Below, in pieces: positions 24,416-35,430 of a stretch of 64,000 nucleotides of DNA (its first letter is position 1; every line of letters begins with the position of its first letter). Under the pieces are notes generated by a model. The model did no database searches. It had not been told where the DNA came from and saw only the letters and a program-made list of their open reading frames with translations. A program made the translations under genes and the position numbers. The stretch comes from Corella eumyota (lineage: Eukaryota; Chordata; Ascidiacea; Phlebobranchia; Corellidae): NCBI GenBank assembly GCA_963082875.1, contig OY720099.1, positions 7,874,001-7,938,000 on the forward strand, given 5' to 3'.

Positions 24416-26351
24416 ATGGACAATTTGACAGTTGCTACAATTCAAAACAGTGAGTAAAAAATATGAAATTCTGTTTTATTTCTTATTATAAATCATGTAT
24501 AGTTTCTTTAAATGTCACATTATTTTATTTTTTACTTTTACAAACTATGTTATTTTGTAGATACATATCACAGTCCGACATTTACAAGCAACCTGGCTGT
24601 AACTTTTGTGATAGCTATTTTGCTTCTTGTTGGTGCGATCGGCAGCATTCTTACAATGATTGTAATTGCTTTTAATTCATCGTTGCATACCAAAGCTAAC
24701 TACTTTATATTCAGTCTGTGTGTTTCTGATTTTATTTCCGCCGTTATTTGCTCCCCCTTGTGGCTGTATAGGAGAACTTGGGGTTTCCCTAGGTGGGAGT
24801 GGGGAGAGGAAGCTTGTAAGTTTAACTATCATTAATTTTATCGTTTACAATAAGGTTAAAATTAAAATAATTTTTTTTTATTTAGGTAAGTTTTACTGGG
24901 CCAGTGACTTTGCCACCAACTATGTGACGTCATTGCACATAATGTCGTTCGCTCTACTGCGCTTTATCGCCGTCAAGCGACCGTTTCAATTCTCTAAAAT
25001 TACGGGCAAATTTGTTCTTTATTACCTTGTAGCTCTCTGGGTCGTGTCGTTTATTATCGCCGCTCCACTTTTTTACATTATGGGGGTCGAGCTCGACAGA
25101 GGTAAAATTTTTATGTGTTCGTTGAAAAAGGTTAAAATTTTCAATATATTTTAATGACATTAATTAGGTGTTTATGAAATTGCAATTTTATGTTCTCTTG
25201 CGCACGTGCATATATAATTAAAGCTGATTAAAAGAAACAATATTAATGTATCACCTTAAGGTTATAAAGTTATTTTTGTGAATTTTTTATTTTTTAAAAG
25301 GGTGTGTTATTGTAATTTATTAGACGTATCTGTAAATGTTAGACTTAACAACAAATATTGTGCCTTCCGTGCGACTTAAACCAAACACCTTCGGTTTTCA
25401 TGATCGTTATACCACGCTACCGGAATTATTTTTTAACTGCCGTTTTTACATATTCTTATAATATTTATTTTACGATTACAGCTAATGCCCCGTTTGGAAG
25501 TAACAACTGGCCTTCATGCTCCATCAAAATAGTTGATGAAAATTGTTGTGTGCAGCAATATACCGACTACTTTACAGTTATCAGTCCTCTTATGTTTTAT
25601 TTACCCGATTTTGCCATCATTGTTTTGTCTTTAATGATAACTCACCAGCTTATAGGAAGCAGCAAGTGAGTTATTCATTTTGGTGTGTTGTAAAAAAATA
25701 AAACAACAATTATTATCATGATTGTGACGTCATATAAATTACATTACTTTGGCATTTTGTAGATGGCGCAGACGGCTCAGTTCTGCCAATCGAAATAAAG
25801 ACAAGAAGATAAATTCGAAATCCCAAACCTTCACTTCCACCAAACAAGACTTCACCGATGACGTCATAATTGAAGATTCTGAAACCGCTGTAACGAAAAA
25901 TGCGGTCATCGTTAATAAGGTGGAAGTCTCTCTAATAAACAAAGACGTCATCGCAAACGACGCCAACGTCATTAAAACGAGAAATGACGTCATCGCAACC
26001 AAAAATGACATCACAGCGACAAAGAAGCCGACTTCGCAGCCGACGAAAACAATGAGCAAGCTAGAACGAAACACTTTTACTCAACTTACATTAATCGTCA
26101 TTACTTTCATGATAGGGTATATCCCCGCTACTGTGTATTTGGTATGGTCTGGGACAACTCCCGATGAGGTGAAAGGTTACGGGGTCGACTACTGGTTTGG
26201 GGTCATGTCTTACATTTGTTTAAGGTTCAGTGAGTGTATTAACCCAATTATGTACAGTCTGGGGTCAACTCCAATAAGAAAAGCAATTGTTAGACTTTTA
26301 AGGAAAATGTGTACATGCAATAGAAGTGGTAGCATGAATATAAATAATTGA
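24416..26351 (+). CDS. Receptor B: rhodopsin-like (class A) GPCR, orphan
   Basis: Exons 24416-24449, 24561-24815, 24886-25101, 25482-25665 and 25763-26351 give 425 residues, with exon lengths 34, 255, 216, 184 and 589. Exons 1-4 are exactly the same lengths as in receptor A, which strongly supports the junctions. The N-terminus MDNLTVATIQNNTYHS has two possible glycosylation sites. TM1 carries VGAIGS (Ser for Asn1.50), TM2 LCVSDF, TM3 ALLRFIAVKRPF (no DRY), TM6 MIGYIP and TM7 CINPIMY. The third intracellular loop is hydrophilic and contains repeated Asp-Val-Ile/Thr pieces that arise from embedded TGACGTCA octamers. The C-terminus ends CTCNRSGSMNINN, with cysteines that could be palmitoylated. 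It is the closest relative of receptor C. A 64-codon frame starting at 24234 overlaps the start codon in another frame and could act as an upstream reading frame, but it is not conserved before C. Confidence 0.9.
25364..25424 (-). mobile_element. SINE remnant in receptor B intron 3
   Basis: On the minus strand it begins TCCGGTAGCGTGG, matching the start of the SINE at 9952 (TCCGGTAGTGTGG), and continues to GGTTTAAGTCGCAC, a decayed box B. The same fragment occupies the same intron position in receptor C, so it was present before B and C duplicated. Confidence 0.5.
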
Positions 26352-27125
26352 AAATGATTTTTTTTATTTTTGCCTCTTATTTCAAGATGATATTTTTATT
26401 CGAAGTTACAAGATCAATGTAAAAGTTTTTTACCATTTTTGGGGGTTTTAGTTATGATAATTATTATGCTTACATTGTTTTTAAATCGTTATAATAAAAA
26501 GTTCTTAGCTTTAAATGTATTTTTAAAATTACGTTTTTTTATTTAATTTCTTCTCGATGTACAAAGTTAAAATATACGGACTAAACATAGAGTAACATCA
26601 GTTATTCCAACCCAGTCTTGAGTTTCCTTTGGCAGTTTTGTATATTGTAGATTATAATTGCCCAATAATTAAGCTGTTGGTTAAGTATCGACTTAGCAGG
26701 AGTTCGTACAGTTTAGAACGCCTTACTCAAAGCGTTATAAACTGCTTAATTAAAATGTAAAAAAATGTTTTTTATGTATTTCATTCACTGGTTAAGAAAC
26801 TAAGTTAATAGGTCAAGCAACTTTGAGTTATATACAGAACAATGGAAGAAACAAATTTGCACAAAAAGTCTTTGTTAACTAATTGAAAAAAAGGCCACGT
26901 AAACAGAAAACAAAAATAAAAAATGACGGATTTTTAAGTCAAAAGTACAAGTTTTATTAGCTAGTACAAGGAAACAAAAAACAACTTAAAAATATAATGA
27001 AAGTTCTATTCAAAAAATCCAACACAATATAAAGTCTTATTAGCTAGTACAAGGAAACGAAAAACTACTTAAAAATGTAAGAACAGCTTAGCTTTAAGTT
27101 GTTTATATCTCATCTTAAGTACAAT
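26352..27125. other. Spacer between receptors B and C
   Basis: AATAAA at 26493-26498 lies about 140 bases past the B stop and is the likely polyadenylation signal. The stretch at about 26590-26745 recurs downstream of C (29785-29935), and about 26780-26920 recurs upstream of B, so the duplication boundary lies near 26,760. Just before C a piece with TTATTAGCTAGTACAAGGAAAC occurs twice (about 26,954 and 27,037), a local tandem duplication in the C promoter region. Confidence 0.6.
26493..26498 (+). promoter_or_regulatory. Candidate polyadenylation signal of receptor B
   Basis: AATAAA at the expected distance after the stop codon. The homologous site behind receptor C reads AATAGA. Confidence 0.45.
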
Positions 27126-29569
27126 ATGGACAATTTAACAGTTACGATTCAAAACAGTAAGTAAAAAATTAGTTAAATATATTTTCATTTTTAGGTGTAA
27201 ATTTAATTAATTGCTTTTTATTTTACATCATTTCAATTTTTTATATTCACAAACTATGTTGTTTTGTAGATACATATCACAGTCCGACGTTTACAAGCAA
27301 CCTAGCTGTAACTTTTGTGATAGCTATTTTGCTTCTTGTTGGTGCGATCGGCAGCATTCTTACAATGATTGTAATTGCTTTTAATTCATCGTTGCACACC
27401 AAAGCCAACTACTTTATATTAAGTCTGTGTGTTTCTGATTTTATTTCCGCTGTTATTTGCTCTCCCTTGTGGCTGTATAGGAGAACTTGGGGTTTCCCTA
27501 GGTGGGAGTGGGGAGAGGGAGCTTGTAAGTTCAACTATAATAAATTTTATTCATTACAGTTAGATTAAAATAAAATTTTAATTTTATTTAGGTAAGTTCT
27601 ACTGGGCTAGCGACTTTGCCACCAACTATGTGACGTCATTGCACATCATGTCGTTTGCTTTACTGCGCTTTATCGCCGTCAAGCGGCCGTTTCAATTCTC
27701 AAAAATTACGGGCAAATTTGTTCTCTATTACCTTGGAGCTCTCTGGGTCGTGTCGTTTATTATTGCTGCTCCACTTTTTAACATTATGGGGGTCGAGCTT
27801 GACAGAGGTAACTTTTGATTTCTTTTTTTTATTTCTATGTGTTACTTAAAGAAGGTTGTTATTTTAAATATATGTTTAAAAGACATTTATTAGATGTTTA
27901 TGAAATTGCAATTTCATGTTCTCTTGCGCACGTGCATATATAATCAAAGCTGACTTAAAAAAATTAATAAAGTATGTATAAATTATTAATATTAATAATG
28001 TAATATTATTCTATACCTTATTATTCAAACAATCTAATGACATTATAATGATTTAATAATGACGTCATAAGAGGACGTTAAAAAGCTATTAACACCTATA
28101 GTGACCTTACTTTGAAATCGATATTAGGATTAACGATCAATTCCCAAAAGATTTCTAATAAAAGGTTTTATGTTTTTTTAACCAAGATTCCTAATTAAAT
28201 TAATGGTGGTATTTTTACTTTAAAAGTATAAATAACAGGGCTTATCGCATCTGATGGAAATATAGACTGGCGTATTTTCCGTGAATAAAAAAACCCAATT
28301 TTTAATATTCATTAAAGTTGTATGTCTAATATTTTTATTAAATTTTTCCCTATTTTACAGTAATAAATATTATATTAATGTATCAGCTTAATGGAATAAA
28401 GTCATTTTTTGATATTTTGAAATAAGGGGGGGGTTGATTTATTTGACATATCTCTAAATGACAGACTTTAAGGCAAATATTGTACCTTCCGTGCGACTTA
28501 AACCTAAAACCTTCGGTTTTCATAATCGTTATACCACGCTACCGGACTTATTTTTTACCGACCGATTTTACGAATTCTTATAATATTTATTTTACGATCA
28601 CAGCTAATGCCCCGTTTGGAAGTAACTACTGGCCATCACGTTTAATCAAAATAATTGATGAAAATTGTTGTGTGCAGCAATATACCGACTACTTTACAGT
28701 TATCAATCCTCTTATGTTTTATTTTCCTGATTTTGCCATTTTTGTTTCATCTTTAATGATAATTCACCAGCTAATAGGAAGCAGCAAGTAAGTTATTTAT
28801 TTTGATGTGTAGTAAAAAAATGACGTCACTTGTTTCGGGTTGCGACTTGGTCGTGGCCTTTATTCTTTTATTTTTTAATTAAGCAATGTGTTTAAATAAA
28901 GAATAAAGTATCCATATTAGGGTTGCATAAATATAGTTTAAAACGTCAATTTTTATCATGATTATAACGTCATATGAGTTGCATTTTTTAACATTTTGTA
29001 GATGGCGCAGACGGCTCAGTTCTGCCAATCGAAGTAAGAACAAGAAAATAAATTCGAAATCCCAAATCTTAACTTTTACCAAACAAGACTTCACTGATGA
29101 CGTCATAATAGAAGATTCTGAAACCGCTGCAACAAAAAATGTCGTTATCGTTAACAAGATGGAAGACGCTCTAATGAAAAAAGACGTAATCGCGAACAAA
29201 ACGAAAGTCGATAAAACGAAAAGTGACGTCACAGCAACAAAAAAGCCGACTTTGCAACCGACAAAAACAATGAGCAAGCTAGAACGAAATACTTTTACTC
29301 AGCTTACCTTAGTCGTCATCTCTTTCATGACAGGGTATATCCCTTTCACTATCTATCTTATATGGGCATCAACCACCCCAGACGAGGCAAAGGGGTATGG
29401 GGAAGACTATTGGTTTGGGGTCTTGTCTTACATTTGTTTAAGGTTGAGTGAGTGTATTAACCCAATTATGTACAGTCTGGGGTCAACTCCAATAAGAAAA
29501 GCAATTGTTGGACTTTTGAGGATAATATTTACATGCAATAGAAGAAATAGCATGAAAATAAATAATTAA
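27126..29569 (+). CDS. Receptor C: rhodopsin-like (class A) GPCR, orphan
   Basis: Exons 27126-27156, 27270-27524, 27592-27807, 28604-28787 and 29002-29569 give 417 residues. Exon 1 is three bases shorter than in B, and exons 2-4 have identical lengths (255, 216, 184). TM1-TM4 and the C-terminus are nearly identical to B, but the TM6-TM7 segment from PFTIYLIW to SYICLR matches receptor A residue for residue, which suggests gene conversion. The WPSC cysteine of the second extracellular loop, present in A, B and D, is Arg here (WPSR), while the ECC-type pair is kept as NCC. Other features are as in B: Ser at 1.50, LRF for DRY, NPIMY in TM7. Intron 3 is enlarged to about 800 bases compared with 380 in B. 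It appears intact, but the cysteine loss could mean altered folding or ligand binding. Confidence 0.9.
28486..28546 (-). mobile_element. SINE remnant in receptor C intron 3
   Basis: The counterpart of the remnant at 25364-25424, in the same orientation and the same distance before exon 4, with a handful of differences. It dates from before the B/C duplication. Confidence 0.5.
29338..29443 (+). other. Probable gene-conversion tract in receptor C
   Basis: Over about 105 bases covering the end of TM6, the third extracellular loop and the first half of TM7, receptor C is almost identical to receptor A (23548-23653) at DNA level and identical in 34 residues. Receptor B, otherwise the closest relative of C, differs here at about nine residues. 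On both sides C again resembles B. This mosaic is the usual mark of non-reciprocal exchange between tandem paralogs. Confidence 0.7.
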
Positions 29570-30509
29570 AAATGATTTTTTTTTGCCTTTTATTTCAAGA
29601 TGATATTTTTTATTTGAAGTTACAAGATCAATGTAAAAGTTTTTTACAGTTTTGTGGTTTTATTTATGATTATTATGCTTACATTGTTTTTAAATCGTTG
29701 TAATAGAAAGTCCTTAGCTCTAATTGTATTTTTAAAATTACGTTTTTTTATTTAAATTTTCTCGATCTAGGAAGTTTGACTTAACAGACTAAACATGGAG
29801 TAACATCAGTTATTCCAACCCAGTGTTGAGTTTTTGGCAGTTTTGTATATTGTAGACTATAATTGCCCGATAATAAAGCTGTTGATTAAATATCGGCTTA
29901 GCAGGAGTTTATACCATTTAAAACGCCTTACTCAAGGGCGCTACAGCATCAGAGCAGTGAGGATCAAACCTAGGGTCTTATGTAGTAAAGCCAAATGTTC
30001 TGACGACTACACCACGCTGCCAGTACATAGTAATTCAATTGTCTTAAAAATATATAAATATTGTTGAACATTTAATAAATGGAGTTATACAAAAAAAAAT
30101 AAGAGAGATGTACTTTAGTAAAAGGCTTAGACAAAAGAGAGGTTGTGAAAAAAGTTCCTGAGCTGTCAATAAAAAAAATCTGGAACCAGAAAAAAAATTC
30201 AATATTTCAAAGGCCTTAGCAACAAACTAACCATCTATCAAAAAGAATATACAAAGATTGACGGAGCAACAAAAACGCAGCGGTATTTAAACAAGAAAAT
30301 GTAGCTTTGTGGTCGATATATTACCAAGGTAAACATATAAAATAACGGTGGAAAGCTGTCAATATTAGGGATAAAAAACAAAATAGATTAAACACTAATG
30401 CTTTTCTCCCTAACCGCTTTTGTTTTTGCCTATTTCAGCAAAAAATTTCATCATTAAGAGTGGATTTCATACCAAGATCACAGAAACAGATATTAGTTGA
30501 ATATACAAC
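29570..30509. other. Spacer between receptors C and D
   Basis: Holds the 3' flank shared with receptor B up to about 29,935, where the sequences part at a SINE. The polyadenylation signal seen behind B is AATAGA here (about 29,702); the next canonical AATAAA is at 30074-30079, just past the SINE. The rest is unremarkable AT-rich DNA that includes the presumed promoter of D. Confidence 0.5.
29935..30030 (-). mobile_element. tRNA-derived SINE (minus orientation)
   Basis: On the minus strand, GGCAGCGTGGTGTAGTCGTCAG contains a box A (TGGTGTAGTCG, 30003-30013) and is followed 30-40 bases later by box B GGTTTGATCC (29961-29970). Spacing and order fit a tRNA-like polymerase III promoter. It is absent from the matching place behind receptor B, so it inserted after the B/C duplication, or B lost it. 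Confidence 0.6.
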
Positions 30510-33500
30510 ATGTTTAGAAACTTATCAGAATTTAATCAAGTTAATGAAATAGAAATAAATGTTTGGAAAATCACCACGACATCATCGGATCAAGGTTAAG
30601 AAATTTAATTATTAATTTGTTTTAATGAATATTAAAAATAAATAGGTTATAGAATCCATTAACTAATAAATAAAAATTAAATTTTAATTTTTTAATATTT
30701 CGCAGAATGTTAAATTGGTAAAAATTTGACCCAATATAAGTAAGTCATTAAGTTTTTTTATTTTTTTCAAGTCTACAAAGATTTTACCATAAAACTTTGC
30801 GACAGAATATCAAGAAAAACTTACCCACGTGGTCGCTTAAAGTAAACACTGAACTATTTATTTTAATGACGATTTTAATCACTATGCACTGCTCGTGATT
30901 TAAAGTTTTATCGCTTTGCTTTGTCAGAAATTTTTATTATTTAAAATTTTTTTTTTAATAATATTTAATCAAAACTTTTTGATCAAAAGAAAAAAACTTA
31001 AAATTATGTCAGCATTTTTTAACAAAGAAGTCACGTGATTTTTTTATATACACTGTTAACATGTGGTCATATTATTGTTTAGTTCGTTTAATTTGAACAG
31101 TAAAAAATACAGTCAAATGTGCTTATAGCGTGCTGACGTCACAATATATATGACGTCATTCCAAGATTTACGAGATTTAGTATGTAAATATAATTGATTT
31201 TAAAAACTGAAAATAACAATTTGATAATAAATATTTTGTAGACACAATTGTGTTGTGTCATTATTTATTTACCTAAATGACAGAAAAAGATGTAATATAT
31301 TTTGTGTTTACTTTTCGAAACACAAATTTAAACGAAAAAATAGCTTAAACTAAAACATGCTGAAGTGCTATATAATTAGATTAAATATCGGCCATATGTT
31401 AAATTTAAGGAACACTTCGTCATTATAAAGATATCTAATATATCATGTTTAAATACAGGCTTTTTAAATTCAAATCTGTTATTTTTGTATTTTACTCATT
31501 TTTTTGGTTAATAGGCAAATAGGGTCACTGAATTTAAAAAAATGGTTGTTTTTTAAAGCAATTTAAATATTGTCATTAAATCGTAATGAACCCAAACTTT
31601 TTTTAATTATTTTGTCAAATTAACTGCAATTGTAATATTTAACAAAAAAAATTGATATATATTTTTTCATTAACATTTTACAATTAATTATCTACTTTTT
31701 GTTAAAAAAAAAACTCTAGGAGAGTAGTGGGAATTTAACCGTTCTTATTTGAAGATAGTTTATTAATAGCCTCAAAATGTGCTACATTTGTATATGTCAA
31801 ATTAACTTAAAATTTTTTTTATTTTTTAGGTTCGAATATTTTTCCGAATTTTGACTCGAATTTTATTCTTTCTTTTATCATTGGAATATTTCTACTTATC
31901 GGTGTCATCGGATCTTCGCTCACTATCGTCGTCATAGTAACCAATAAGTCGCTTCAAACCAAAGCAAACCTGTTTATCCTCAGTCTGTGTGTCTCCGACC
32001 TCATTTCTGCACTCTTTGGCTCTCCCCTGTGGCTGTATAGAAGGACTTGGGGGTTTTTGCATTGGGAATGGGGCGAGTTTTTATGTATGTTCAGAATTTA
32101 ATTTTTCTTAAGAACATTTTAAAATAAAATAAGAAAAACAAGATTTAAATTTATCCTAAATATTTGAATATTTATTTATATAAGTTTGAATAACTATAAC
32201 ATGTTATTTTGTTGGCTTGGTAAATATTTATTTAACTGAAAATAATATTGGTACTTTTTCTGGAATATAAACATGTCACTATATTATATAGACAAAAAAA
32301 ATGCCATTAATGTTATTTAAATACCCCTTTAAAAATTTAAGTGTTTTAAACAAAAATAATCTCATCGTTTATTATCTAATAACACGACAAACAAAATGTA
32401 TGTTGTTAATTTTGTTACTGGCAACGGTAACAAATTTCCCAATAAAAAATCGATTATTTCTTGTATAATTAAATCTTATTGATTTCAGGTTTCCCGTGTT
32501 ATTTTAATTCTTCGACATAACAACTCCTTTCTTTATCATTCAGGTCGTTTTTATTGGGTAATAGATTACGCCACCAACTACGTGACGTCATTGCATATTG
32601 TGTCGTTCGCTGTGCTGCGCTTTGTCGCCGTCACGCGCCCGTTTTACGTGGCCAAACTGTCGAGAAAAATTGTGGTTTTATATCTGCTGTGTCTTTGGAT
32701 AATTGCCGCTGGGAGCGCTGCCCCGCTTGGGTATTTAATGGGAGTCGACTTCACACGAAGTAAGCTTTTAAAGTTGTGTTTTTAATAAAAGGAAAAAGTT
32801 TATTAATTTTTTTCAATGTAAGGCTATTTGTTCATATTATAGAAATGAATGCACAAGGTATATATTGGCCGTCTTGCTCCATAGCTGATAGAGAAAACTG
32901 TTGTATCGACCAGTATAAAATCTATATCAATATTGTCAACACAATTTTGTTCTTTATTCCGTTTATCATCATTATTGTCATCTCAATCTTGATTGCACAC
33001 ACTGTTCTAATAAAAGAAAGGTATGGTATTTAATTTTATATAACAGAAAATGATATATATTCAAATTTATCCGAAAGTCTGACTTGTTTCCACTAACATT
33101 TTAAATAAAAAAAAACTTGTTTCAAGGTTGATTTAATTTCCCAACATTAATTTTTTTTTTATTTTTACTTGTTTAGGTGGAGGGATCAAAACTCATACAG
33201 TCCTAGTCCTGGCGTTCGACGCCGGCCCAAAATCTCAAACGAGATTAGCACAATTAGTACAAGCTCACCCTGCACTCCTCCCCAACGATTTTCACAACTA
33301 TTTCAATTCTCACTTGACCTAGAACATAATACAATGGACCATACACCACATGTTTACCGTAGAACTCCGGCTGAGTTGGCACACATTGCAGCTACCCGTA
33401 ATATCAGTTCTGGTAGGATATCACGAAGCTCTAGGCTTAGCTCATCCAAAACTACCTTTCTACAGCTGTCTCTAATTGTAATATCATTTATGGTCGGTTA

Positions 33501-33714
33501 TCTTCCGCTGACTGTTTACCTTATTTGGTCTCCAAACACTCCAGAATCAGCAAAAGCGAATCCATATATTGATTACTGGTTCGGAACAACTACCTACTTG
33601 TGTTTACGTTTAAGTGAATGCATGAATCCGATATTGTACAACGCTGGATGTATGGTATTAAGAACAAAAACAAAGGCGATGCTTAGAAAATTGTTTTGTT
33701 GCAAGCGAACCTAA
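30510..33714 (+). CDS. Receptor D: rhodopsin-like (class A) GPCR, orphan
   Basis: Exons 30510-30594, 31830-32084, 32544-32759, 32843-33020 and 33177-33714 join in the same phases (1,1,1,2) as receptors A-C and give 423 residues. Exons 2 and 3 have the same lengths (255 and 216) as in the paralogs. The first exon (MFRNLSEFNQ...) is longer and is chosen because it ends in a phase-1 GT that fits exon 2; it is the least certain part, since its donor is the weak GTTAAG. TM1 has GVIGSSL, TM2 LCVSDLISALFGSPLWLYRR, TM3 AVLRFVAVTRPF, TM6 MVGYLPLTVYLIW and TM7 CMNPILY. The loop cysteines WPSC and NCC are kept. The third intracellular loop is Ser/Pro/Arg-rich and unrelated in sequence to A-C. It is the most diverged member, so the oldest split in the cluster. 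A canonical AATAAA lies at 33925-33930. Confidence 0.85.
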
Positions 33715-33971
33715 TTCTAAACCTCAATTTTTTACAAAATTTTACTTTTTCTGTAAACTGTCTTATGTAAATAGCTAACAAAATATTTGCAATTTGTTTT
33801 ACTTTAAAACTATCTCTACCCTTTTGTACTTTTTTTACCTTTGTAACTTTCTTTTTCAATTAATACATCTTTTTAGATGTTTATTTTTAAAAATTAATAT
33901 AAAAATTTTTTTATTTAAAATTTAAATAAATTGTATAGTTTCGTATTTGTCAACAACATTTGAAGCTTTAA

Positions 33972-34345
33972 AATATACGTCATAACTCCTGTGTGCCACA
34001 TTTTTATTCCCCCATTCCTAAAGTAAATTTAATTTGCAATCAAATGATGCTAACTAAAAGTTGGCACCAAGGGGATAAAGGGGTCAACGGGAGCATTATT
34101 TGACAATATTACGTATTTTAATTATCAGTTTTTGGGCGGAAATGACGTTATAACCCCTGTGTGCCACATTTTTATTGCCCCAATCCTAAAGTAAATCTAA
34201 TTTGCAATCGAATAATACAAACTAGAAGTTGGCATAAAAGGGTTGAAGGGGTCAACTGGAGCATTATTGGACGAAATAACTTTTTACGATTATTAGTTTT
34301 GGAGCGTCATAACCCCTGTATGCCACATTTTTATTGCCACGTTTT
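33972..34345 (+). repeat. About 170-bp tandem repeat, 2.3 units
   Basis: Units begin at about 33975, 34145 and 34308 with CGT(C/T)ATAACYCCTGTGTGCCACA and continue TTTTTATTSCCC, TCCTAAAGTAAAT and GGGGTCAACKGGAGCATTATT. The first two units are complete and about 80-85 percent alike by eye; the third is cut short where the minisatellite starts. It lies directly downstream of receptor D. Confidence 0.8.
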
Positions 34346-34369
34346 CAATCATGGGCGACGTTAATTGCT

Positions 34370-35430
34370 TACATTTTGAGTTATTGGTAAAAGTGCTTAC
34401 CACTAAAAAATAAGTAAAACTGCCTACCTTAGAGGTATTGATAAAAGTGCCCATCCTCTGATTTATGGGTAAAAGTGCTTACCTTGTGAGGTATTGATAA
34501 AAGTACCCATCCTCTGAAATATTGGTAAAAGTGCCTACCTCTAAAGAATAGTTAAAAATGCTTACCTTCTGAGGTATTGGTAAAAGTGCCTACCTTAGAG
34601 GTATTGGTGAAAGTGCCCAACCTCCAAGTTATCGGTGAATGTGTCTACCTTGGAGTTTTTGGTAAAAGTGCCTTCTTCTGAGTTATTGGAAAAAGTTCTT
34701 ACTTCTGTGTTATAGGTAAAAGTGCCTACCTCTAAATTATAGGTAAAACTGTCTATTTCAAGTTAAACTTACACGTGCATTCTTTTGTGTTAAAGGTAAA
34801 AGTCCCTATCTTCTAGCAAAGGTAAAAGAGCATACCTTAAAGTTATAGATACAAGTGCTTACTTTGAGGTTTAGGTGCCTACATCTAAGTTGAAGAAAAA
34901 GTGCCTACTTTAAAGTTATAGATAAAAGTGCCTACTTCAGAGTCATAGGTACAAGTACTAACTTTAAGGTTAAAGTGCCTGCCTCTAAGTTATAGATAAA
35001 ATGCCTGTTTTAAAGTTTTAGGCTAAAGTGGCTTCCTTTAAGTTATATTTACAAGCGCCTATCTCAAAGTTATAAAAAGAAGTGCCTCTTTTAAAGCTTA
35101 AGGTAAAAGTGCCTACTTCTGAGTTATTGGTAAAAGTGCTCACCTCAAAGTTACAGGTATAAGCACAAATGCCTGCAAAATTTTCAAGTAAAATGGCCTA
35201 CTTTAAATTAATAAGTAAAAGAGTCTGCATCGAAGTTATTGACAAGTGCTTACCTTATAGTTATAAGTGGCTACTTCAAAGTTATAGGTAAAGGTGCCAA
35301 ATCTAGGTATAGGCACAAGTTCTACCCCAAAACTTATAAGTAAAAGAGCTTATGTCAAAGTTAAAAACCAAGTGCCTACCCTGAAAACTGAGTAAAAGTG
35401 CCTATCCTAAAAGATACTTGCAAGGTGCTT
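34370..35430 (+). repeat. Degenerate minisatellite, about 30-bp unit
   Basis: More than 30 imperfect units built on TTATAGGTAAAAGTGCCTACCT with spacing of roughly 28-35 bases fill just over 1 kb. The most constant core is AAAAGTGCCTAC. Units vary in length and sequence throughout, so this is an old array rather than a fresh expansion. The same core recurs several times within every 2.1-kb unit of the neighbouring array, which suggests common origin. Confidence 0.8.

Noticed and set aside
24234-24428. A 64-codon frame overlapping the start of receptor B
   Set aside because: It is in a different frame and not conserved upstream of receptors A or C. At most it is an upstream reading frame, so no gene was called.
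25739-26074. Minus-strand frames opposite the third loops of receptors B and C
   Set aside because: They are mirror frames of the receptor coding exons, with the same register in both paralogs only because the exons are homologous.
34370-35430. CRISPR array
   Set aside because: The regular spacing of short repeats is superficially similar, but units are imperfect throughout, there are no unique spacers, and the genome is eukaryotic.
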